64,000 nucleotides of DNA from Acanthosoma haemorrhoidale (taxonomy: Eukaryota > Arthropoda > Insecta > Hemiptera > Acanthosomatidae): assembly GCA_930367205.1 (NCBI GenBank), contig OV884011.1:46451754-46515753 (forward strand), read 5' to 3'. Each line of letters opens with the position of its first letter. Position 1 is the stretch's first letter. Made by a program: the position numbers and the translations under genes. Shown piece after piece: positions 57,801 through 64,000 of this stretch. The notes below the pieces were generated by a model. That model was given only the letters and a program-made list of their open reading frames with translations, ran no database searches and was not told the DNA's origin.

Positions 57801-60800
57801 ACGATTCGAACGTAATAAAAATTATACCATAAGGTCGCGAAACGCAAGGGGTTCGACCTTTTTCCAAAAAGATTCTATGATGTTAGGCTTATATATATCA
57901 TTGCTATATCAATAGATCGAGAAACGACCAAGGCAACGACACGAATAACAGTTTTTGTCAGTTAATTCCATCAAAAGTTATTTAAATATTTCTTTATTGA
58001 AAATATTACATCCAATCTTTAAAGTAGGTAACATTGTCCAAAAGCAGTGCTTAGATCTGCACTTTATACTGTCTTGTTGCTTTGGAGAAAAAAAACTCAT
58101 TAGACAAATTCAAAAGAAAAACAACAACTCCATTTGTCTCTTTAGTAGTAGTATTAGCAGTATTAGTAGTAGAAGTATTAGTAGTATAGAGCATTAGGAT
58201 GACCAAGGAGGCGGGAATAGAAATTCTTATAGCGCGAGATGACTGTGACCAGATCTTGAATGAATGGGATATTGAGATCGGCGTGAAGGGTACGTTTGTT
58301 GATATAGAAGGCAACATTGGGCTCAACTGAATAAAAATCAGACCATTAAGTCTCGAAACAAAAGGCGTCATAATTCGTCCTTTTTCCAAAAATAGCCTTT
58401 CAATAAATCTCAAAGGCTTAAAAGTAAGTATATATATATCTTTGAAAATATCGAGAAACGATCAAACCAACGAGTTATACTCTACTACTAAATTTTAGCA
58501 AGAGCATACTTTAACAACACCTCCAGTTTACGGAAGAAACGCAAAATGCAATCGAGATGTGATTTAAGTCGGTTTTTGAGTTGGAGATTTGGTGTAGAGT
58601 GTGCTGGAATCATCTTACCCTCGCCGTATTTTTTGATTATTTAAACGATTTTTTTTTTAAAGTTTGTTGGGTAAAATTAGTTTATTACTGAAATAATTTT
58701 AGGCAATCACTTGTAAATAAGTGAATAACGCAGAAAGACAAAAACAACTTCGAGGACTCCTCAAATTATTGCGAAAAACTATTTGATATTTTAAACCAAA
58801 AATGCTTCATTACAACTGAAAATTATCTTTTCACAACTTAAACAAAAATTATAAGTTGAATTGGGCTTAAACGACATCAAATACATGATTTGTAATCTTG
58901 ACTCCCAAAACTCTTTTTTTGTGCAATATTTTTGAATTTATCTTTGCGTTAACGTCTCTAATGCATAATATTTATAAACATCTAGAAAAAAAATCGTAAT
59001 TTTAAATGTTAAATAGTTTCTGGACTTAAACTTGAGACATTTTGAAAGTTGGCAAAATGGGCCTGACTTTTACCCAGACCGGAACATACAGGCAGACACA
59101 GAGACGAAAGAGGATCCGTATCTGAAGGCTAGTCACTCCCTTTGAGCTTGTCAATAACGTTAAATAATATAAGAGGACAGCCCGCCCTAGAAAGACAAAA
59201 ATTTACAAGTTAAATATAACTTAAGAGCTACAAACAGAAGACAAAAGATCAAGTAATGCGCCATTTAAGTTGTAGTGGTGGGGCAAAGTAGTGGGGAGAA
59301 GGATCCAGGTCGAGTAGGCAGGTTTAGTCCCACCACATACTTGCACTGAGCTTGTCACTTACATTCACAATATATAGTAACATATCATTTCGTCTCCTTT
59401 ACATTTACTTCTTCGGTTTTAAAGGATGGATTCCATCAGCTAACTAGGAAATATTCTTCTATTGAATTCTTGAAGGTTAGTCAACCAAGCAAAGTATGAA
59501 AAGTAAAGATGGGATATTTTTATAATCATTTGAGGGTAACCCTTAGTCAAGTCAAATTATGCATTTAAAGGTTATATCGCAGAACCCTAACTTAACATAA
59601 AATATTATTAATCTCAAATATGTTTTAAATAAGCATGGAAGGACATTAAACTCGTTTTATACAGATTAACATCTTGACAGGAGGATTAATCAATTCAATT
59701 AAATGTATCAATAAATAGTATTTGGTTATTTGTTCAGCTAACTATTTGTCATTATGTGATTGATGTAAATAAGAGACATTTAGTTTAGTTTTTAACGTTT
59801 ATTCAAAAGAACCACATTGCTGGTAGAGTTATTTTTTTAAAAAAAAGAGGTAGTATAAGAAATATGGATTTTCTTTTAAAAGAAAGATATTAGCACTTGC
59901 AAGTATTCTGTAGTCGACTATTTTAACAATATATACCTAAATTTTATAGCATTCGGGATGACTTGAATATTATTGAAAATTGAAGGGGGAATAATTTGAT
60001 TTCTTCCCGCACTATTTAGTATATACTTAATAATTGGTCCAATATGCACGCATGATAAGTCTACCCGCCTCCTTTAGGCATTCCACGCCCCATATCCTTC
60101 TCATACATCCTTCAAATAGTACTCCCCTTAGTGAAAGGCACCCATCAATCCAAAATAATTTTCCTTTTATTTTTCCCACATCCAATTTTTTATAAGTTTG
60201 AGAGCTATGGAAAAAAAAAAAAGATAAGACTACTAGTTAAGTTAAAATTAGTTATTGTCAAAATTAAGTTTTTGATTTCACTGCACACCTAAAAAGCCCA
60301 CTATGGTCCAGCATCAATCTCACACACACCTTAGGAGAATCCATTCATCCTATAACAACTTTAAGTATTTAATTCAATCCAAAACTTCATTTGTTAATAT
60401 ATTATTATAAAATTTAATAGGGAACTAGATAGGATCTTAGTCGAAGTTAAATAAGCGTAAAACAGGATTCAAATGAATGCTAGTCCCGAAGTGCGAGGGT
60501 CTGCTATCCTTCAGGTAAGGTGACCGTCTTTCACCTGCTTGTATGTCCTACATTAGCTGACGTGAAAAGGATTGATCTGAAATTTTAAAGCCCTTTATTA
60601 TAAAAATACCTCAAAATATGTCGATTAGGTTTTGGTTACAATACAATAACGGGAAGAATTTTTGATCAATAATACCGAATAGATTGTTTACAATCAGTGA
60701 TATAATGCGCTTTTCAGTCCCGCGATTATTTCTGGTTGTTGTCCTTTTATATCCTCTGTTTGGTTTGTTTATAATTATATGTGAATACATTTTAGTCGGT

Positions 60801-63800
60801 AAAAAAAACAATAAAAAAAAAACAAAAAACGGCAAGGCTACTGATCCATTGATCAACTAGTTAATGACAGTTCAATGCAACTATAGATCGAGGATCGAAC
60901 CCGGGCATCCGATAACGTTCACCACTATCCGTACTAAATTGTGTTTACACGTTGCGTTGCAGCGTAGAATCTACCGAACCTTCTCTCCTCCATTGTGTTG
61001 CACCCCTTCTTCAAGCTCCGTGTCCTTGGTGCGGAAATGTGTTTACTAGTAAAAACCTTCTGACGGTGAGAGGCGTGGTAGAGGGCGGAGCTTATCATCC
61101 GATAAAACCACTCTGATTGGTCTATTCTCACCCCACTAACTGACCTAGCCCTTCATTTTACAGAGATCCAGAGGTTGGGTGCTTTTTTTTGTTCAAGACG
61201 GTTACGAAATCCAGGAGATGTCTTGAGAAATGCTCTCTGCGTCAGTGAAATTCCTCAGTATTTCCCTATTGCAAGTATTATACTTTCACTGTGCATCAAA
61301 AACTACAGTTAAAAAAAGCTTTTATCATCGTTCTTTACATAATAAAGATAAAACAGAAGAAAAATCAGAAAAACTGTAGCCATGTTCCATAAGTACACTA
61401 TCATTCTATAAAGTATGCGATTATGCAGGTCTATCTGCACTTCAAAGGCGATTAACTAGTTCTGCGGTATGTTTAAAACACAACTTCAAAAGTGATGCAT
61501 TATACTTAGAAAAAAAACGAAATTATCTTAGATACATTTAATTGTTCCAAGAAAGGGCTGAAACCAATAGATACTTTCCTGCACTTAGTTGGAATTCACA
61601 AGCGCGATAAACTCGTACCCCCATTTCTAGCCAGAGTTGCTTCACCTCGTAATAGCTTGCTCTCCCTTAAGTAACCTGGACTAACATCGATAAGTGTCTT
61701 ACTTGTGACCACGAATCCTGTTAATTTATCATCAAATTGGAATATTTCTAACGGATTGGACGCAGGTTTGTAACTGAAAGAAAAAATGATTGTAAAATTA
61801 TAAATTGCTGTTTTTGTTCGAATGTGCAACTAAATTTAAAGATAGTTGTCAGTCATAGCTATAAGGACCTACCACGCTAATCAACTCCCATGGTTACACC
61901 ACTGATTATAAGCTCCCTCATTTGGTCTAGAGGTTAGTTATGTATACCTCTTCACGATGTCACATACTTGGGTTCAAATCCCAAGGAAATTATAAGCATG
62001 ACCCCCCCCCCTTTGTTACCATAGACCCTCTTCCTTCCTTGAGCATTAACGATCCAATCGCTGGAGCATGAAATTTTTTTTAATCCGATTAGCGTTGTTA
62101 TCACAGAAAACCATTGTATTTTAACAGTTGCTCTTTTATCAAATTATACGAGAACCATAAGGCGTACTCGAATGGTCTACAAGCGATCACTGCAAGGATA
62201 ACAGGTTAAACTAATTATAAATAATAACATATTTGTATCTGCATCATGAAAACACAAGCGTTCGGTTTGTTTTTCTTTATATAATATAATTGAGCGGAGA
62301 CTATAATAGAGAAAGTTCCACGATCTGAGATAGCCAGCCGGAGCTTTCATTTTTTCATCGAGAGTTGTGGACTACTTATGTGGGTCCTATTGTTCGTTTC
62401 AATGCCACCGTCCACCGAGCGATAACGTTTATTAAAAAGTCTATCGCTACAATCCCGTTACAATGGACGCTTACACGTTTCTTTTTTAAGTGCTTGCTAC
62501 TCGACGTAAGGGATCTGTTGTTCCATTACAGCCCGTAATAAACAGCTTTCCAGCTGTAATAATTTCACACCCGAATATAATGTAGTGATGCTACAGGAAA
62601 TACAAAATAATCTGTAAATATATTCACCTGAGGATCTATAATTATATATAATTATCTTTAAATTTAAAGGGGCTATGAAAGAAAAAAAAATATAATAATA
62701 TCACTGTGACCGGTCGAAATGTACTCGAAGGAAATAATGGCAGCGGATTCAAAGTCAAATAACTCGGAATGGCCACCAAGAATTAAGTTAAGAATCAAGT
62801 TAATCAATGAAAATTAATCGTGTTACATCAAGAAGGAAGTGTCGGAGAAGGGATTTTATAAATGATTATTTATAGAAGATAAACCTAACTTGGAACTTCT
62901 AGCCTGGTTTTTTTTTTTTTTTTTCCCCTAAGCTATCTAGTTAGAAATTCAGGATGAGGGAAAAATATAGAATATTTAGGTTAATCGGATCCTTATACTA
63001 GGAGTACCTGCTTGAAGGTGGTGTGAGAGGATTAAGGGGTGTGGGAAGCCACATTCAAATTCAAATGTAGCTTGGCTCTACTTTTTCCGCATGTATATTA
63101 ACATACACTATCGAAAAATATAAAAAGAAACAATTAATGTGAAAAAAATCTGAAATTTTTCGTCTGTATAAATCACATAAATTAAATAATATTTTTAATG
63201 ACTGAGATGGTTCAGCTCACTAAATGAACTTTTATTAACTCTTTAAATGAATACCGAAGATTTTTTGTAGTATAATTTAATGAGTAGTTAAGAAACTCAC
63301 GTGGAGACCGGTATTGCATCGCTGGACGTTATTTCTTCATTTTTTACGTCTTTTATTTTGTTTATCTATGTTCAAATTCTGATGTATAGAATTTTTTTTT
63401 ATAGAAGCCTGTTGGAGTCAAACCCTTTTTATATTGGTTTTAAATAACACCAACGTTCGTATCTTTTCATAAACTTTTTTTTCATATTGGCAAGCCCTTT
63501 CAACAGCCCAGGACTGTCATCCTCAGGCACTACAAAGAGATCAGTCCACCACAACCCGCGGGAAACAAAAAAGAGGGTTTCCCATAGGCTGTTGAAAGCG
63601 CTTGCCAATTAAAAGAGCTTATATAACTAAGTAATATGAAACTTAGGCTATTTAAAACCTAAATTATTACATCTCTTCCGATCTAATAAAACTTGCCTTG
63701 CTGTATTTTATTCGAGACGTACATGCATATTATTGTTTTTATGTTGGCACTTGCCCTGAATAATAAAAGCTACTATGTTTTAGATTTGTATATATTGAAA

Positions 63801-64000
63801 GAGTAAAACTTACCCTTCGCAGGTGATGATGCCGTAGTGCAGACCCGTGGCCTTGTCTTCGCAGATCATGCAGATCATTGGCTGGTCCTCCTCTTCCAGC
63901 TCTCCCTCTTGCTGTTTGTCCTGCTGGAGGCCGGGCTTAGCCCAGGACAGGTTGAGGGCCGTCAGCTGCTGGGCCCCAGGCAACTGGGAGAGGTCCCCAG
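42731..64000 (-). CDS. Hr4: Hormone receptor 4-like orphan nuclear receptor (NR6A group; 10 coding exons, 5' end outside the window)
   Basis: A nuclear receptor binds DNA through two Cys4 zinc fingers and regulates transcription. Fly HR4 is ecdysone-induced, represses early genes and times steroid pulses. Seen here: 1358 coding bases (about 452 residues) on the minus strand in ten exons with matching phases. In order: an acidic N-terminal end (EGELEEED), finger 1 ([14 protein letters not shown]), P-box CEGCKG, finger 2 ([20 protein letters not shown]), T/A box [13 protein letters not shown], a basic hinge KYKKHKK, the [17 protein letters not shown] block, a ligand-binding domain from [15 protein letters not shown] to MQEYVCLKV, and the conserved end [29 protein letters not shown] in finger 2 fits insect HR4 better than vertebrate GCNF (NR6A1). 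The hinge is much shorter than the Gln-rich fly version. The N-terminal exons lie beyond 64000. Confidence 0.95.
43930..44057 (-). CDS. Hr4: Hr4 exon 9: ligand-binding domain C-terminal helices
   Basis: 128 bases: CG completing a Ser codon, then [42 protein letters not shown], before gtaaaa. [12 protein letters not shown] aligns with fly ERYVQVLRSYLQ, and LLLRLPE with LLSHIPE. A T-tract at 43890-43908 lies just past the donor. Confidence 0.92.
44142..44334 (-). CDS. Hr4: Hr4 exon 8: ligand-binding domain helices 7-10
   Basis: 64 codons plus one base. It reads [60 protein letters not shown] and MLNP, then T before gtaagtg. EYVCLKV is a widely conserved late ligand-binding-domain motif. The phase-1 end is completed to Ser by CG from exon 9. 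Confidence 0.95.
44335..47006 (-). other. Hr4 intron 7-8 (2.7 kb)
   Basis: AT-rich. It holds a 116-codon minus-strand ORF at 44787-45137 with no recognised family, and a GC-richer segment 45420-45680 with short ORFs on both strands. No exon supported. Confidence 0.55.
47007..47141 (-). CDS. Hr4: Hr4 exon 7: ligand-binding domain middle
   Basis: 45 codons: [30 protein letters not shown], then a variable loop [15 protein letters not shown] before gtaatt. It continues the PVE|VHTKLL sequence of fly HR4. The variable loop is far shorter than the long Gly/Ser/Pro insert at this place in the fly protein. Acceptor ctgtttag. Confidence 0.93.
47142..48661 (-). other. Hr4 intron 6-7 (1.5 kb)
   Basis: AT-rich sequence with T-tracts; nothing recognised. 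Confidence 0.6.
48662..48790 (-). CDS. Hr4: Hr4 exon 6: ligand-binding domain helix 3 region
   Basis: 43 codons after acceptor ttgttacag: [20 protein letters not shown], then [20 protein letters not shown] and PVE before gtaagt. QWTKRLPFY corresponds to the nuclear-receptor signature after helix 3 (fly: SWTKKLPFYLEIPVE). Phase 0 on both sides. Confidence 0.95.
49013..49147 (-). CDS. Hr4: Hr4 exon 5: start of ligand-binding domain
   Basis: 45 codons, phase 0 both ends, acceptor tctatag, donor gtaatg. It reads [20 protein letters not shown] then [19 protein letters not shown]. [14 protein letters not shown] and IQTLIDCD are shared with fly HR4. These are the first helices of the ligand-binding domain. 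No odd features. Confidence 0.94.
49300..49388 (-). pseudogene. intronic copy of part of Hr4 exon 4
   Basis: These 89 bases match 50229-50317 inside Hr4 exon 4 at all but two positions. They cover the codons from about [19 protein letters not shown] to ILKTAL, with Lys changed to Glu at one codon. The copy lies about 150 bases upstream (in transcription terms) of exon 5. It lacks the exon's donor: the homology stops before the NPSE codons. The codon before GGG is TAA in place of AAA. Use as an alternative exon is therefore unlikely. The high identity means a recent event. Confidence 0.85.
49585..49735 (+). repeat. dispersed repeat, copy 1 (T-tract start)
   Basis: Begins with a T-tract and then ttagctctcaaacttataaa, aggatgtgggaaaaattatt, cactaaggggagt, tttgaaggatatggg, gtggaatgcctaaaggaggc. 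The same order of blocks appears inverted at 60060-60215, by eye at about 80% identity. No coding potential seen. It could be a SINE or MITE of unknown family. Confidence 0.7.
50215..50373 (-). CDS. Hr4: Hr4 exon 4: hinge
   Basis: 53 codons, phase 0 at both ends. It opens [20 protein letters not shown] (basic hinge), then [20 protein letters not shown] and [13 protein letters not shown] before gtaagt. The last block is also in fly HR4, where a long Gln-rich spacer precedes it; here the spacer is only about 30 residues. An 89-bp copy of this exon's 3' half lies in the next intron (49300-49388). Confidence 0.94.
51281..52738 (+). pseudogene. non-LTR retrotransposon (LINE) reverse transcriptase, 5'-truncated and broken
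   Basis: Reverse-transcriptase blocks appear in order: [40 protein letters not shown], a stop and frame change at about 51555, [20 protein letters not shown], then another frame change into the catalytic [11 protein letters not shown] (YADD at 51914-51925), [24 protein letters not shown] and [10 protein letters not shown]. Such elements copy their RNA into DNA at a nicked target. The 3' end is a GAA/AAG microsatellite tail (52711-52738). The endonuclease domain is missing, as is usual after 5' truncation. It sits in an Hr4 intron, antisense to the gene. Clade not assigned. Confidence 0.9.
52711..52738 (+). repeat. (GAA)n 3' tail of the LINE
   Basis: A run of AAGAAGAAG... directly after the last reverse-transcriptase-like sequence. 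Microsatellite tails in place of poly(A) are known in several LINE clades, so this probably marks the insertion's 3' junction. Confidence 0.7.
53564..53625 (-). CDS. Hr4: Hr4 exon 3: T/A box
   Basis: A 62-base exon starting with CT, which with the preceding G makes Ala, then [20 protein letters not shown] and donor gtattt. MPGGRN just after the second finger is shared by HR4 and GCNF and helps half-site recognition in this group. The exon is too short to stand out as an ORF, but sequence, phase and splice sites agree. Confidence 0.94.
53626..54911 (-). other. Hr4 intron 2-3 (1.3 kb)
   Basis: AT-rich, with no repeat or coding signal recognised. Confidence 0.6.
54912..55060 (-). CDS. Hr4: Hr4 exon 2: P-box end and second zinc finger
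   Basis: 149 bases: one base completing Gly, 49 codons [20 protein letters not shown] ... CIEQGMVLQ, then one base before gtaatt. The second finger cysteines show the expected spacing (C-x5-C-x9-C-x2-C). Acceptor attttttcag. The intron to exon 1 is 8.75 kb and holds LINE remains and a tRNA-like fragment. It must be joined to exon 1 to make a DNA-binding domain. Confidence 0.96.
57805..57940 (-). repeat. diverged direct-repeat partner of 58331-58475
   Basis: Shared blocks in the same order: aataaaaattatacc / aataaaaatcagacc, tcgcgaaacg / tctcgaaaca, cctttttccaaaaa in both, gcttatatatatc-like sequence, and atcgagaaacga in both. The copies are about 525 bases apart in the same direction. Since one lies at the jockey-like remnant, the other is probably a second, older piece of the same element family. 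Confidence 0.5.
58180..58480 (-). pseudogene. jockey-like reverse transcriptase, C-terminal remnant
   Basis: On the minus strand one frame reads [53 protein letters not shown]. The pattern 'LH.DL.IP ... Y...L..HPN.L' is the usual end of the reverse-transcriptase ORF in insect jockey-type LINEs. Upstream sequence is degenerate, and the frame then runs into an ATT/AGT-rich simple repeat (58144-58190). It lies in the Hr4 intron between exons 1 and 2, on the same strand. Confidence 0.6.
60060..60215 (-). repeat. dispersed repeat, copy 2 (inverted relative to copy 1)
   Basis: Its reverse complement carries the T-tract, tagctctcaaacttataaaa, ggatgtgggaaaaata, cactaaggggagtac, gaaggatatggggcgtggaa, tgcctaaaggaggcgggta. 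It has small insertions relative to copy 1. It sits in the large Hr4 intron. Confidence 0.7.
61913..61992 (+). other. tRNA-like sequence (pseudo-tRNA or SINE head)
   Basis: Contains an A-box-like tggtctagaggttag and a good T arm ttgggttcaaatcccaa (5-bp stem, 7-base loop) at normal distance, resembling tRNA-Glu/Asp internal promoters. The 5' and 3' acceptor strands do not pair and the anticodon stem is poor, so it is not a working tRNA gene by this reading. Confidence 0.35.
62908..63052 (+). repeat. dispersed repeat, probable diverged copy 3
   Basis: A 19-base T-tract followed by cccctaagct, caggatgagggaaaaata, aggagtacctgcttgaagg and aaggggtgtgggaagcc keeps the block order of the other two copies with many changes. 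The family assignment rests on block order and is less sure. Confidence 0.4.
63486..63609. mobile_element. foldback / MITE-like inverted-repeat element
   Basis: Terminal arms 63486-63508 (attggcaagccctttcaaca...) and 63587-63609 are reverse complements at 22 of 23 positions, with about 78 bases between. A second, inner pair gggaaac / gtttccc sits near the right end. The structure is like a small non-autonomous DNA transposon or a structured RNA. No clear target duplication seen. It lies about 200 bases downstream of the Hr4 exon 1 donor. Confidence 0.55.
63814..64000 (-). CDS. Hr4: Hr4 exon 1 (partial): N-terminal region end and first zinc finger
   Basis: Cut by the window edge. The open frame from 64000 reads [20 protein letters not shown], an acidic linker, then [20 protein letters not shown] and two bases (GG) before donor gtaagt. 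Those two bases join a G from the next exon to make the Gly of CEGCKG, so the intron splits the P-box between the two zinc fingers. This exon is clearly richer in GC than its surroundings. Its 5' limit is not visible. Confidence 0.93.

Larger units (their letters stand above)
55061..63813 (-). other. Hr4 intron 1-2 (8.75 kb)
   Basis: Splits the DNA-binding domain. It contains the jockey-like remains (57805-58480), a 176-codon minus-strand ORF of unknown nature (57317-57847), dispersed-repeat copies 2 and 3, a GC-richer island 60890-61150 with CCAAT and GC-box motifs on the minus strand, a tRNA-like segment (61913-61992) and the foldback element (63486-63609). No coding exon recognised. Confidence 0.6.

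Noticed and set aside
61913..61992. A functional tRNA gene
   Set aside because: The acceptor strands do not pair and the anticodon stem is weak.

Overview
The window is AT-rich animal DNA with an insect gene set. It holds parts of two conserved multi-exon genes, both readable from ordinary GT-AG splice sites and family motifs, in a background of long introns full of transposon remains. Both proteins look closest to their insect forms: minibrain/DYRK1A kinase and the nuclear receptor HR4 (NR6A group). I cannot name the species. There is no sign of bacterial, viral or CRISPR content.

Plus strand, 1067-30196: minibrain (mnb), a DYRK-family kinase. Eight coding exons (1067-1242, 11634-11822, 11914-12061, 17204-17490, 17594-17740, 18108-18368, 19804-19981, 30027-30196) join without a frame break. 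They give about 517 residues: nuclear localisation signal, DH box, complete kinase domain, short tail, and a conserved C-terminal QQSP-type end. The 5' end is either the ATG at 1075 or lies upstream of the window.

Minus strand, 64000-42731: Hr4, an orphan nuclear receptor. Ten coding exons (63814-64000 partial, 54912-55060, 53564-53625, 50215-50373, 49013-49147, 48662-48790, 47007-47141, 44142-44334, 43930-44057, 42731-42811) join in frame. They cover the last part of the N-terminal region, the whole two-zinc-finger DNA-binding domain, the hinge, the ligand-binding domain and the stop. The N-terminus lies beyond position 64000. The two genes point tail to tail, with about 12.5 kb of AT-rich, microsatellite-rich DNA between the stop codons. 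In Drosophila, mnb acts in neural growth and Hr4 in ecdysone timing; nothing in the sequence ties the two functions together.

Mobile DNA: two copies of one mariner-like element with a DD41D spacing (14493-15507, + ; 23929-25220, -), a decayed pogo/Tigger-like transposase (about 12830-14090, -), a broken non-LTR reverse transcriptase with a GAA-repeat tail (51281-52738, +), jockey-like reverse transcriptase C-terminal remains (about 57805-58480, -), a three-copy dispersed repeat in and around Hr4, a foldback element (63486-63609) and tRNA-derived fragments. The most unusual local events are an 89-bp near-identical copy of part of an Hr4 exon sitting in the next intron (49300-49388), and the clean loss of a catalytic Asp codon in one mariner copy. 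I found no undescribed multi-gene system; the accessory content is selfish DNA and local duplications.
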